DNA of 64,000 nt from Pelodera strongyloides. Lineage: Eukaryota; Nematoda; Chromadorea; Rhabditida; Rhabditidae. Made by a program: the position numbers and the translations under genes. Positions 34,706 through 46,284 of this stretch are shown in pieces. The DNA lies in contig JAANDG010000061.1 of NCBI GenBank assembly GCA_036852015.1, forward strand, positions 310,001-374,000, given 5' to 3'. Position 1 is the first letter of the stretch; the number at the start of each line of letters is the position of its first letter. Under the pieces are notes generated by a model that had not been told where the DNA came from, ran no database searches, and was given only the letters and a program-made list of their open reading frames with translations.

Positions 34706-36853
34706 ATGCCGAGGAAAAAGCACCCCGAAAATGCTCAGGTAGCGCCCCGAAAACGCCTAGGTGGTGTCCAAATGACTACGCGCATACTTTTTAAATTTGT
34801 ACGGATACATACAGTTATACTTTTGTTATAGGCGAAGCCTTCGTGATGCCCATACAGGGTCCCTTTTCGAGTTCCGTGAGTTATTTTCCTTTTCACAAGT
34901 AATTAGATAATTAGATAACTAGTTGTATCTCTGTTATGCCACGTTGCGGTGTTGACGTACTCTACTAAGATTTCTTTTGTGCGTACTTTCTTCTCTTTAG
35001 TACTCTTCCGCATTCCCAGAAATGAGAAACTTTTTTTTTCGGTTCTTGACGAATTGAGCGGTGTGTGAGTGTTGAAACCAACTTTTCTTTGAAGTTAAGT
35101 GATAGAAGAGAAATCCTAAAGCTCCAAGACGGCAAAAAGCTTCCAATTTGTAGTGCTCATGTTAGTGGCGACTTCTTTATTTTAGGGTGGTGCAGCTTTC
35201 GGTACTTATCATGATCCATATCGCGTTGTCGAGCAACGACAACCACCAAGCAAGGTAAACAGTGGGACACAAGTGACCCCGACAACTGTCAGTGTTGCTA
35301 CAGAAACAGCTTGCGCCGAGCTATTCGCTCCTCCGGCCCCTGCCCTTTCCGAAGAAATGACCAAGTTAATTGCTGAAGTGAAAGTCGGAGAAGATAAACT
35401 AGCTTTAGTGCCCACGTCTATTAGGTGAGTTCTGTTGAATACTCTATTGATTGATCTTATGACAGTGACCGTATGATGTATACACAATGCCGGGAATTGC
35501 CTCCCGAGCATTACCGTGTTAGGTTAGAGATAAAGAGAAAACTGTCCGGGTAGGACTCTACCGTGTTTTTAGGCTTGCGGTGTACATCCATAAAGTGCTA
35601 ATTACACTCGGCAAAACTTTTGTTTGGTTGGAGCATAAACTTCTGTTTATTATCATATACAGTTCGCTTCTATTACTAGGGTCTAAACGTAGGTCGAACA
35701 TACCATTATCCCACTCTGCAGGCGTAACTTTTACGAAACGTCAGTAATCAGAGGCTCTCGGTATCGAAGTGGTCGTGGAATGGAGTTATAGAGTTGTGAT
35801 TTAGATGCGATTGTGGTCGCGATGATCTTCTTTCCAATATGTTCGACTGCTTCACTTGTTCCGAGTACGGTCTCTGTTCGATGTGTACCTTGAAGGGCCA
35901 TAGAATGCACGAGTTCCGCGAGTCCAAGCCCAATGTCATCCATAACGTGGTGAAAGACTGCTCCGACGGGAGCTTCGACCAACTGACCATTTGGGCACGA
36001 GATATCAAAGTTTTGCTGGAAACGGTATGGTCAAATTGGGCTATTTATTTTCGAAATATTTTCAGAATTACGTGATTATGTGCGCATAAAAACACTAGGC
36101 TAAAAACGCGTTTAATTACCCAAGTTTGAGGTGATTTTCCTGAAGATGGCGTAAAGCCGAAACGTTGGAAATTAATGGACTAAACACACTTTGTTTTCTT
36201 TTGGTTGGAATTACAAACTCACCACAACACTGAATTATCATTTATTAATGGTGACATATCTAAGTATCCATAGATTACTGCAACCCTCATTTTGAATCTT
36301 TCATTAAGTGGTTGAGCGATTTGTGGCTTGGTTGCTGATCTAACTATAACTATTAATCAAGGGTCTGTCCCTGATTCGCTAGTTTTCTAGGGCGGTGAAT
36401 CGTACAGTGAACTTTGCGTTCTTCTCGGCTCCGCCTTCAAAAATGCCTCAGAAAATGGGAATACTCGGTGTGTTGAGGAGCTGATGGCCGCTTGTGATGT
36501 GAATATTCTTCAAGATGACGTCGTGAACATGATGGAGGCAATTGTCAAGGTTTGTATGTATTGTGTTTCTTACTGTAACAAGTGGCATTGGCAAATAAGT
36601 GTTATAGCGTATGTGACTTGATTGAATATTTCGGAAGTATTCCCGAGTTTTTCCTTCATATGTGGAGACATTGCTTCACTGTAAAATCCGCAAAAAAAAT
36701 CCCAAAACTCGAAGTTTTATCTCAATACACTTCGATGAGTTACCGTAACCGGATAAGATAAACGGTGTTACGCTTCGATGCTTTCAGATGATTGAATCGG
36801 TGAAGAAGTTCTGTGAAAATTTGAAGCGGCATTGTCAAAGTGGTCAGGATTAA
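34706..36853 (+). CDS. B-box zinc-finger protein, otherwise unrecognised
   Basis: Six exons, 34706-34760, 34832-34875, 35186-35424, 35805-36024, 36391-36549 and 36788-36853, give 260 residues in consistent phase. The centre reads RCDCGRDD, FDCFTCSEYGLCSMC and GHRMHEF, a set of Cys and His pairs with B-box spacing, as in TRIM-like proteins; no RING domain precedes it. The N-terminal half is Pro-, Thr- and Ala-rich and probably disordered. After the B-box, VVKDCSDGSFDQLTIWARDI and two further helical exons look like an alpha-helical or coiled-coil tail, ending KRHCQSGQD. The first two small exons (MPRKKHPENAQ...) are the least certain. It starts about 110 bp past the satellite. B-box proteins commonly act as scaffolds or regulators; a specific role cannot be given. 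Confidence 0.75.
36113..36235 (+). repeat. Dispersed repeat with CTGAAGATGGCG core, copy 2
   Basis: Sister of 838-967, in the same orientation, within an intron of the B-box gene. It has one extra T in the hairpin (GGCGTAAAGCC). Confidence 0.7.
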
Positions 36854-37344
36854 TTCGAACAATAAGCACCCAGGAGCGTCCTTGAGTACCCGTGTGGGTA
36901 AAAAGTTACCCGACTTACGTATTCCCGATAATGACTGATTCCCTTGTTTACATTGAACTGCACTGCATCGTTGTGTTGAGTACGTGGTTGATATAGTTTT
37001 GTATCATAAAGGATCTATATTACCTCACAGTATTTTTTTTATTATAAAATTGATCTCAATTTTTACATATCGTATCGGTAGTGTTTTTCTGCTTGCGGCT
37101 TCGTTACTTTAAATTCTCATAAGTCTATCAGTCGATTAGTTTTTTTATGATGAGTTTGCTTCATGGTTATATAATCTGCCTTTGTATTTACACATGTATT
37201 TGCACTCCAAGTTTTTAAATTACAGTTTTGCTACATTGTTCTTTATATTTGATGTCACATGTCGTGTTCATTTTGCAAATAATTTTCATGCTTTAGATAG
37301 TTTAGCTCGTCGTCTGAGATTACACGGTTTATTCAGAGTGTTTT

Positions 37345-37475
37345 TTTTCAAGAGGTTTTCAAAACAGTGTGGGGAGATCTCGCCACAAGGTTTTCATCCA
37401 TAACACAGCGTGCGGAGATGTATTTCGGTTGAAAACTGATTTCGCCACAATGTTTTCATCGAGAAAACAGTTGCT
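37345..37475. repeat. Diverged relic of the 61-bp satellite
   Basis: Two or three degenerate units (GGTTTTCATCCATAACACAG, CGCCACAATGTTTTCATCGAG) keep the GCCACA, GTTTTC and GAAAAC elements and the TGTATTTCGGTTGAAAACTG block. They are 2.8 kb beyond the main array. Confidence 0.65.
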
Positions 37476-37889
37476 ACAAACAACTACAAACAACTACGAA
37501 AATTACAACTACAAAAATTCAATTACTATAAGTTGTTTTAATTTTATTTCAATAAATCCTTTGTTAGACCGATAGCGTTTTGTGTATTCTCTTTCGATGG
37601 TGATAAGGAAAAATATGTATGAAAGGCTTTCGTTGCGGACATATAAACAAACAAAATCATAAACAAACACTTCTCCAGTAAGAAGATTAGAAAGGGTGTA
37701 CTGTACACGATGTTATTGTTGATGACAAAATATTTTCACAATCTTTATTCACAACATTTGAAATATTTACAAAATCCAAACAGCACACACGGATACACAA
37801 AATGGTGGGATGAAAATGGCTAGAGAATGGAAAGTTTTCGTTGAATTAGTTATGGATAACCTTTATTGGAGCCTCTATTCTGCCATATC

Positions 37890-38127
37890 TTATTATATAA
37901 AGGAGAGGAGTTAACTTTTTTGTTTGAAGCCGCTTGTGAACGCAACGAAAAGTTGAATATCTAAAGGCTATAAAAGGAGAGCCGGAGCCCCGACTTGAGC
38001 AAGCAAAATTCGAATTTTATTTCATGATTTTTCAAGATACGTTGCAAACGTTTCATAAGTGTGCTCACTGATGTTTCTGTATTTAAGACTTCGAATGTCG
38101 CCTCAGGCGGCGATAGACGTCTGGTAG
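37890..38127 (-). mobile_element. Helitron-like or MITE repeat, ACCAGACG..CGCCTGAGGCGAC family, copy 1
   Basis: On the minus strand it begins CTACCAGACGTCTATCGCCG and continues CCTGAGGCGAC. It shares more than 200 bp with 46285-46525, including GAAACGTTTGCAACGTATC and TTGAAAAATCATGAAAT. CGCCTGAGGCG is a short hairpin. It carries an open frame (RRLSPPEATFEVLNTE... LMKRLQRILKNHE). Confidence 0.6.
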
Positions 38128-38146
38128 TGAATATAAGAGTAGGCAC

Positions 38147-38725
38147 CTAATTTGTGTTATCCAGCCTTCTACCACGAGTTCGAACAATCGCCTCATATAT
38201 CAATGAGGCAAAAAAATGACAATTGCTTTGGAATACGTGGTAGGTGTTATTGAGTTCTCCCCTATTCAGAATCCACCCAGCACAGTTGTAAATGCTTTCA
38301 CCATGACGCTGAAGGTTGCTACCTGATCGTCCTTCCGGCTTAGTTGAATTGGCCCTGCGTTCCCCGCCGATCAACTTCTTCACGTCGTCAAGTCTTTTCG
38401 CACGTTGCACATAAATTGCATCGGATCGCTTCTCAATAGTCCAGTTACCAATTGGTGGATTCCACAACTGTAAATTCATGCCAGTCCCCAAACAAACCAG
38501 TTAAACCAGCAAGAGCGTGCTTCCAAATTTCCGCATTCAATATTTTCTCTCTTTTGAATTGCGCAAAATGGGCCAACACTTGTGGATCTCTTAGTGTTGT
38601 TCTTTCGTGTGTATCGTTTTCGTTGTAGTGCACGAATACTAGAGTGTTCGTCCATCGTCCGCCTATGCTGCCACTGCTATTGCTGCTGCTGCTGAAAAAG
38701 TTGCACTTCACTGAAGAAAATTGAC
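38147..38725 (-). pseudogene. Broken reading frame of unknown family
   Basis: The first part (about 38725-38450) begins at a splice-acceptor-like TTTTCTTCAG and encodes GGRWTNTLVFVHYNENDTHE and LAGLTGLFGDWHEFTVVES. It then stops, and the likely continuation is in another frame (TIEKRSDAIYVQRAKR, YNCAGWILNRGE, FQSNCHFFASLI, ending RRLDNTN). The NCHFF-type motif recalls papain-fold NlpC/LRAT-like proteins, but only weakly. A 5-nt duplication-like TTGGTAACTGG marks the break. An upstream exon may exist in the GC-rich 38726-38880. A short intron is a less likely alternative. Confidence 0.45.
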
Positions 38726-38880
38726 AGGGCCCGAAAACTGGGCCGCCTATCCGGTCAAGAGCGCCGTATTTAGGACACCCTGCACCCGTGCGCGGCCTAG
38801 AACAGGCCCAGAGCTGGGGCCGCCAAGCAGGGGCCCTTTTTGTAGGCCGCCCTTTCGCATTGGTTTCGTGTTGTTGCTAC
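38726..38880. repeat. GC-rich GGCCC-containing segment
   Basis: Rich in GGGCC and GGCCC blocks with TGTAGGCCGCC at its end, much more GC-rich than its surroundings. A similar composition recurs at 47524-47790. Not coding in any convincing frame. Confidence 0.4.
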
Positions 38881-39663
38881 TGCGGAAAGACAAATTTTAA
38901 TAACTGGGAGATGCGCACAAAAGCCGACACATAATATAAAGTTTGTGAGATCACATTAGAGGGAGATAAGGACACAAAGTAATATTTTTGGGACTTTGAC
39001 CCAGTGTAACCGGGTTTGTAGTGCTCGGCCAAAATACGTTGTTGGTCAAGGTCCCAAAAATCTACTGATGTTTTTAAAGGGTCAGGCTCTCGAGATGAAC
39101 AATATTTTTATACCTTGATATAATATTCCTATCTTCCATACGAGTTTACACATGGGAATGTCATTGTTTAGGTACAGCAATTAGAATCAGCAATTACATT
39201 GTCTTTTGCATATTAAGGCGGAAGCTGTATGTCTACATTAAGTTATATGCAAATCAAAGCATTGTGCTAGTATTATAATGGGGTCTCGATGTATGGCAAA
39301 ATTTGCAGATTTTTGCTTCCAAGTATGGCTTTAATTACCGTAGATTGGCACTACACGAGAACAACTACAGACCGCCAAAAAATGGTCCCGCGGCGGTAGC
39401 CACAGGACCATTTTTTCGATCGTGCATAAACTGTGCATTTTCGCCTCCTCTAGTATTATCAATGGTGCATTTTCTAACTTTCAAAGGTGTATGCACAATC
39501 GTACACGAGATGCACATTTGATACTTGGAAGCAAAATGCGCTGTTTTTGCCATACGAGTTCCGAACAATATAATTGCCGTGTCTAATAGCTATATCTACA
39601 AAATGGCGTTCCCATGTGTAAACTCGTATGGAGAATAGGAAGGAATATTATATTAAAGTATAA

Positions 39664-39703
39664 AATTACCAGACGGCTGCGCCGCCTGATGCGACCTTCT
39701 AGT
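39664..39703 (+). repeat. Short ACCAGACGGC repeat end
   Basis: TTACCAGACGGCTGCGCCGC and CTGATGCGACCTTCTAGT match the beginning of the Helitron-like repeats at 46083 and 46286. The CTAG ending after a hairpin is Helitron-like. Confidence 0.5.
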
Positions 39704-40971
39704 ACATTTTTACTTCATACATACGTGAAACGTGGATTCAAAAGTGATTAAAAAATTAGCATATACTAAAATCCTCGCTTTATTGCTTCTTTTGTTGCTC
39801 TAGATTTGCATGCTACTCTTTGTATTTTAATCGAAGTACTTTGAGCGCCGCCGACGCACCCGAACGATATACCACACACATTCCGTATATGCAGCCTTTT
39901 TTGGACTTTTGTGAGAGGGGCGCTCGGGGCTAATTATACAATGCACAGCATTGCCGCATTGCCACATTGCCGCATAGTGACCGCAAAACTTGCCGCACGC
40001 CTAGGAACACCGCAAAAAGAGAAAAAACACCGCAAAGAACAGCAGGGTGACAGCACGGTAACCGCAGAAAGTTTTCGTGCACCGCACGGTGACCGCAAGA
40101 ATAGGATGTATGCCGCATGGTTGCCGCAAAAAATGTGGTGCAGCACTTCTATATACGCACACGTTTTTTTATGGCAAACCTTTTAAAGCGAATATGTAAG
40201 CTGTCAAAACGCGTAAATCTTACTTTAAACTAGCATTTCCACCCCAGACGTGTATTTAAATAGATGGCTCAATGTGAAATTCTAATATTCGAGTTTGCAT
40301 GCTGAATAATGATTCGTCGAAAACCGTCACCAACTGGTCATCTCTCACAACAAGCCACCAAAATGTTTATTTCGGTGAAAGCAACCATTTTTGACGGGCC
40401 AGCGATGATTGCTTTTTTTCTGTGACTTCCTGGGTATTCAGATATCCAGATACTTATCACTTCCCAAACCGTGTGCAGATAAGGGCATGAAGAGAGACGC
40501 CGAGGGCAGGGTTACGGGGGTACATCCTGGACTAGAGCCAAACCGCCAACGGCACCCTGGATCAAAGCATTTGGCATTGATCCAAGGCGTTGTTTGGCTC
40601 TCGTCCAGGATGTACAACGGCATCCCTACCCTCTACGTCTCCCTTCTGACCCCTATCTGCACACGCTAGTGGTGGTGATAATCGTGGATATCTGAATCTA
40701 TATCACCTAATGTGATCTCTCAAGGGGGAAATCATAGATACACGTAACGTTTCTAGTGGAAAACATGTTGAAAATGCAGAACAGAAGGTATTAGAGGAAA
40801 AAAAGGATCGTAAAGTGATGAACGAAAGAAGCTTCATCTTCACGGCCACGGAAAAAAGAAATAATTGCAGAAACCACAGAAAAACCGTCGCTGGCTCGTC
40901 AGAAAATGGTTTTTGCCCAAAAACCATTGTGTGACCAGTTGATGATCGTTTTCGATGAAAATTTGTCAGTT

Positions 40972-41100
40972 GTCCGGGGTATTCCACACACAGATGCCCA
41001 GGGTATTCCACGATTGCCCAGGGTATTCCATGGTTGCCCAGGGTATTCCATGATTGCCAAGGGTATGCCGGTATGCGACGGTTGCCCAGTGTATTTCACA
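40972..41100. repeat. 19-bp tandem repeat
   Basis: About six variants of GTTGCCCAGGGTATTCCAT in a row inside the 2.7-kb foldback element. Confidence 0.85.
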
Positions 41101-41740
41101 GTTGCATGGGCATGAAATACGTATCTTCTTGGTTGGTCCGCAATTGTTGTAACGAGTGATTGTTATTAAATGGTTGACAATTACGGGTTCCCTGCTTGAT
41201 GAATTTGCTAACTTGCGCGTTTTGACATTGAGCCACCTATTTAAATACACGTCTGGGGTGGAAATTCTAGTTTAAAGTCAGTATCGCGCGTTTTGACAGC
41301 TCACATATTCGCTTGAAAATGTTTGTAATAAAAATACGTGTGCGTACATAGAAGTGCTGCCCCACATGTTTTTGCGGCAACCATGCGGCATACATCCTAT
41401 TCTTGCGGTCACCGTGCGGTGCACGCAAACTTTTTGCGGTCATCGTGCGGTCACCGTGCTGTGCTTTGTGGTGTTTTGTCTTTTTTTGCGGTGTTCCTGG
41501 GCGTGCGGCAACTTTTGCGGTCACTGTGCGGCAATGTGGCAATGCGGTGCATTGTACAATTAGCCGCGCTCGGGATGTGAGATGGCTCAATGCATGGGAA
41601 CATGAACTACTGAACAAATCCTACTTCCTGAGCGTAACGCACATCATCCAAACACACAATCAATCAATCAAACAAACAAACAAAGCTCCCAACTTTTAAA
41701 GTATAAAAATATTGTTTATCTCGTGAGCCTGACCTTTTAA

Positions 41741-42594
41741 GGATACAAATAGAATGCCCCAATCTAGAATTATCAAAACAAAAGCTGGTACTGTGCAAGC
41801 TTTCCTGAATTGTGAATGCATTTTATTGATTAAGTAATTAATAAATATATTAGTAAAAGAGGAAAAAAACATACGAGCCCATCTGAGAGAGGTAAGGGAG
41901 CGGCCAACCCGGACAAGGAATAGTTTGGAGAACTCGATAAAAGGGTGAATCATTTCTTCTTGCACAACGTTATCACTTTTTTTGCCTTTCTTACATTTAT
42001 GCTATCTATTTGAACAAACTGGGCGAACATTAGTGGGGCTAATATTTAATTTCAAAAACATCGGGAGTATGCCATGTTGCATCCATCGACAAAATATACA
42101 CGACTACTATCGTTTTTGCACCAAAAATGAATTATTACAAAAGTAATCTTGTAGCTCGAAAATACGGTAAATTTTAAGCACACTTGAAAACCCAATTATT
42201 TATAAGATAACCCCTCCACAAATGTTCGACTCTAGATCAAAAACGTATATCTAACTTTCTGATGTTTTATGATTATGCAAATAAAACCCTTTTATTTCTT
42301 ACGAAAAGAGCCACATTGGTTAGCTGCTTCATTTCCGTTGATACAACGGTGGGTCTTGTCAGAGCCGATTGGTTGAATTTTAGATCGTTTTCTTAGCTTG
42401 ATTTAAGTTCTTATGTCTAACGATAAGCGGTATTGTTTGATTCGCTTGATTCTTTATCTGAACGTTCATATACTTTACAAATATGCATAATTGGAAAGAA
42501 AACATAGATAGCGTAGAAACACAGAAATGTTGGACGATAGCAATCGGAAGACGTTAAATTATTTATTTTTAAAATTAAGATTTTTAGATTCATA
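41741..42594. other. AT-rich spacer
   Basis: No exon recognised. A fragment of the TTTCCAAGTAT element lies near 42150-42200. Confidence 0.5.
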
Positions 42595-45500
42595 ATGTCC
42601 ACATCGGCCATTGCTTACGCAGACGTGGAAGAAGAGAACACGAAAACCGAACAGTTACAGGTTTGTAACACGAAATCTTTTTTTTTTTCTAGTTTTTTCC
42701 ATAGTCACGCGGAATATCATTATTTTTCATAGACTTGATCGGGCAGATATTGGGTTTTTTGAAGTAATCGGACACATATCGGGTTTTTTTTCGCAAATAA
42801 TCGGGCACATATCCTGGTTTTCCCTTTCCTGGGTTGTTCTTCCATGGATATACTTATATTTGCTAACACCTGAGGCCGTATTCACCAACACGCAGGGAGC
42901 CCTCCCCGACAGAAAACTCGTGAGCCTAGGGAGGGCTCCCTGTGTGTTGGTGAATGCGGCCTCAATATTTCTTTTCAGGCGCTTCTCAGCGAATGTACCG
43001 CAACATTGAAAAAAGCAGTGACCACAATGGAAAACTGTCAGAAACAAGAGACGCTGGTAACGTTCTAATATTGATTTTCGTGGGCAATTTTTTAAGGACG
43101 TTTAAGTTTACAATTAGGCTTAAATTCAGGGTCCTAACTGGGTGTGGCTTATTGTTTTGGTTTTGTTACTCCGCTATGACGTCAGCAATTTGTTCTCTTT
43201 CAGATTAACCAGTCGATCAACGCACTGGTCACGGAAACGGCGAGAGATATGCACCGCGTACGTTTAACATTTTAATGATTCTTTTGATGAATCAATACAC
43301 TATTCGAAGCTGATAGTTTGTTTCGCAGAGCCGTGGGCAGAGTAGCTAATTAGTTTCAGATAAAAATTAGGTCGTAGCTTTTAGTCTTCTCGCCTGTCAT
43401 GGTTTTTGAAAAGTATTAACCTTCATAATTTATTCACCTACATTGCCAAACCCGTGTGCGTGTCGTTGGATAAGCCTTCAAATATGCTAATTAGTATTTC
43501 CTTTTCAAATATCCTAAGTATGTATTAAATAAAAATAAAATAAAACCATCGTTTAGGTAAAGAATCGTCTGTCTATTTTCGAAGACTCGTTGTATAACCG
43601 TCGCACGTTGAATACTACAGTGCAGAGAGCGGAGAACAAAGCTGTTAGAGACATTACTCAGCACATAGTATGTTAATTTTATGGTTCTGGCCACTTGGCT
43701 TTACATTGTAAAATATAAAATACAATCCACAAAGTATAAACTACAAAATACATCTCTAGCTGTCTGACGTCGCATCGCCCAGTGCTCTCTCCAACCTTGA
43801 AGAGGATGTGGCCGAACTAGACACTAAGATGATGACGATCATTGGAGCAATTAAGAAGAAGAAAGACGGAAGCAATTTGGGAGAGCTCAGTGATCAGGTG
43901 TGGTGCATTGGTAGTGGTCCAGACGCCACACGCATATGACCAGGGTTCGAATCCATCAAGATTTTCAAATTATAAATTTCGATATTTTCAGATGACCGAC
44001 ATGCATTATCGTTCTCAATACATTGACAAAATGCTCAACGAGTGCGCTAGTCGTTTTCATATGGCGGACGGAAAGACCGAGGTATCGAATTTATGTGTTA
44101 CTGTGTGTTTTTCGTGTCATGTATAATATCTGACTCGTTTCCCCATAAGTGAACGGTCACAATTCTTGTACAGTTTCTTGGTGCTTCTGCCTTGGACCGG
44201 ACCCGAACCACGGTTTTATGGTTGGGAGTCGGTGACACTACCTGCCGACTATAGATGCTCCAAATTTAGTTGAACCGTGTGCTCGTCAGTGTGGAGGGTG
44301 TGCTCTCCTTCCTCTGCAAAACAAAGGAAAGCGGAATGGAAATCGAAGCGGAGAAAATGCTTGAAAATGTGTCCGAAATTCGCTCGAAAATGGAGAAACC
44401 CGTGAGATTTGATTGTATTAATTCTATCTAGTCACTTTGTTACCAGCGCTTTTACTTCATATATGATAGCAAAAAGACGAGGGTGCCGTCTGTTCAATAG
44501 ATTCTCAGAATCAGTATGTTGTATGTAGGTATATTTCCGATATTCTAAAACATTGAATTTCTTCCTCTGCGTCATGCCCAGTTTCTCTCCGTATCTCTGC
44601 CTGTCTATATCTCTCTCTCTCCATATTTTGCTCACTAGTTATATCCTTAACGTTAAAGCGAAATACCGGCCGGTTTTTGAAACGTTTCGCGGACTACTGA
44701 ATTCTTACGTATTCATGCTAATTTGCTCGAATGTTTTATTCTAATTTATGTTCATTACGTATGCTGCATAAGAATGCTGTTGTACGCGATGTGTTTCAAA
44801 AACCGGCCGGTATTTCGCTTTAATAATTTAAGCAAGGCGCCGCTCAAGGAACTCTCACCGCTAAAGTGGCCACACACACGGGTAAGATTGTGGAGTTGCG
44901 CCCGCAGGAAGATGCACAGCGAAGTGAGTATTGATTAGTATCGATTACAATTGATAAGTATTGATTAGCATTAATTATTATTGATTAGTCTTTGATAGAC
45001 TGTACAAATTTGTGCCATAACTTAGTAACTTCACGAGCAATAATTTACTTCAGAGTAGCACCGGGGAGGCCGTTTCCACCAACATTTACTTCTGTCATAA
45101 ATTTTTGATCATCAAAAAGGTACTTAGGTTAAGTAAATTTATGACTGAAGTACGCTGCCACACGCTTTTTGATGGATTTCACCAACATTTACTTTTTTTG
45201 AAGGAAAACGTTGGATAACAGTTAGATTACGTTTTAAAACGAATATGATACACATCTAAGTAATTACTAGAAGTTGTTTACCATGTAAACAAGAAATATA
45301 TAAATAATCAAGCGTGTAATCACTTTATTAATATGTGAAATGTGATCCAAAAACTGAAATCATTGTCAATTAATGTTTACAAAACTTATTTACCATAAAA
45401 ACCATACAATAATTAAACAAATTAAGTTAATTAGTCTTCATAAAGGAGAAAAAACTGAAGTACAGGCTTACTTTCAACTTTTTGGTGGAAGTACGCCTCC

Positions 45501-45783
45501 CGTGTTAAAAGCGTACTTCTGTCAAAAAGGTACTTAACCTAAGTACCTTTTTGACAGAAGTAAATGTTGGTGAAACCAGAAGTACCGCGCGCTTTTGACT
45601 GAAGTACCCTTTTTGACAGAAGTAAATGTTGGTGAAAACGGCCTCTGCAAAACCATCACCACATATAGCTTTCTCATATCATGCAACTCTTATTTATGAT
45701 ATTCATTTTTAGTGAAATTGACTACCGGCGGAAGCAATGCGGAGTCGCAGCAGTCCGCTTCGGCAATGACTATCGAATATTGA
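42595..45783 (+). CDS. Helical, probably coiled-coil protein, family not recognised
   Basis: Nine exons: 42595-42660, 42979-43056, 43204-43257, 43557-43667, 43760-43897, 43992-44081, 44270-44401, 44833-44923, 45713-45783. They encode 276 residues in consistent phase. The ATG lies 7 nt after TTTTTAG. The protein is Glu/Lys/Leu-rich with long helical stretches (LLSECTATLKKAVTTMENCQ, NLEEDVAELDTKMMTIIGAI, MEIEAEKMLENVSEIRSKM) and a Ser/Gln/Thr-rich end (NAESQQSASAMTIEY). No signal peptide or membrane segment. Exon 44833 may instead end at 44881 (ACGG/GTAAGA). An alternative last exon fits at 46627-46724. A nucleoporin-type coiled coil was considered and not supported. Four introns contain mobile elements. 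Confidence 0.7.
42735..42837. mobile_element. Foldback element, CCCCGATATGTGCCCG family, diverged copy
   Basis: ATATTGGGTTTTTTGAAG, ACACATATCGGGTTTTTT and AATCGGGCACATATCC arranged as in 10613-10721, but with one arm diverged. Confidence 0.55.
42871..42964. mobile_element. Near-perfect foldback, TGAGGCCGTATTCACC family
   Basis: TGAGGCCGTATTCACCAACA ... GGGAGCCCTCCC is mirrored by GGGAGGGCTCCC ... TGTTGGTGAATGCGGCCTCA. It is 94 bp and ends 14 nt before the exon at 42979. Confidence 0.9.
43895..43966 (+). repeat. tRNA-like sequence in an intron
   Basis: GTGGTGCATTGGTAGTGG resembles an A box and AGGGTTCGAATCC is a canonical B box; the anticodon region is poor. It makes up most of the intron 43898-43991. 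Confidence 0.55.
44653..44823. mobile_element. TTAA foldback, AGCGAAATACCGGCCGG family, copy 2
   Basis: TTAAAGCGAAATACCGGCC ... GGCCGGTATTTCGCTTTAA. It ends 9 nt before the splice acceptor of exon 44833. Confidence 0.9.
45065..45645. mobile_element. Foldback element with GAGGCCGTTT ends
   Basis: GAGGCCGTTTCCACCAACAT and TTACTTCTG at the left are mirrored by CAGAAGTAAATGTTGGTG and AAAACGGCCTC at the right. Internal palindromes such as AGGTACTTAACCTAAGTACC recur. Located in the last intron of the helical-protein gene. Confidence 0.85.
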
Positions 45784-46057
45784 TTTTTGTAAAAAAGTAC
45801 AATTATCCGGTTAATTACCCGCCGTGCAATTTGTTCCCAAATAACGTAACACGTGTTGACGTCGTAGCTGCCCTCTTTTATATAACTGATGGTTAGTGCC
45901 AGATATAACTGGTATAACACTGAAATAGATTACAAAAAAGCTCTTATTAAAGTAAAAGAATTTTACATAAAAAATCATGTAGGTCTTGTCATGAGTCTTT
46001 GCATTGATTCAATGAAAATGCCTGTCCTGAAATAAAACGTTTGTTTTATTGTCTATT

Positions 46058-46270
46058 CTTTGTAAAAACGTCTATATCTATAACCAGACGGCTGAGACGA
46101 CGAGGTGACTTTCCAGTTCAATGTAGGCGATTCTCCGAAGTACTCACGAAAAGGGCATACTCGCATACTTATATGAAGCGCCTGAAGCGTATATTCCAAT
46201 TTTCATATAATAAGATTCAATTGGGCTAATTTTGGAGAGTTGCGAAAAGTTGGCCTAAATATACCAAACG
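46058..46270 (+). mobile_element. ACCAGACGGC repeat, copy 2
   Basis: Starts ATAACCAGACGGCTGAGACG and ends CCTTTATATAATAACCAG, running directly into copy 3. Its open frame (TRRLRRRGDFPVQCRRF...YMKRLKRI) resembles that of copy 1 in layout. Confidence 0.55.
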
Positions 46271-46284
46271 CCTGAAACGTTTCC

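Larger units (their letters stand above)
36854..38146. other. Spacer with satellite relic and Helitron-like piece
   Basis: AT-rich. It holds a diverged stretch of satellite-like units (37345-37475) and a minus-strand repeat (37890-38127). No gene was recognised. Confidence 0.55.
39074..41740. mobile_element. 2.7-kb composite foldback element
   Basis: The outer ends TTAAAGGGTCAGGCTCTCG and GAGCCTGACCTTTTAA are inverted repeats, continuing to a shared TATAAAAATATTGTT block. Inside are a smaller palindrome (about 39130-39625, arms around CGAGTTTACACATGGGAA), two inverted arms of about 350 bp (39925-40285 and 41222-41567) built of GCCGCA/TTGCGG motifs, a central palindrome (40435-40700), and a 19-bp tandem (40972-41100). 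No intact transposase was seen. Confidence 0.8.

Noticed and set aside
35731..36008. Minus-strand open frames of 83-86 codons
   Set aside because: Antisense to the B-box exon 35805-36024.
41267..41617. 116-codon minus-strand frame in the large foldback
   Set aside because: It arises from the GCCGCA microrepeat arm; the opposite arm gives a similar frame (39911-40186), so it is compositional.
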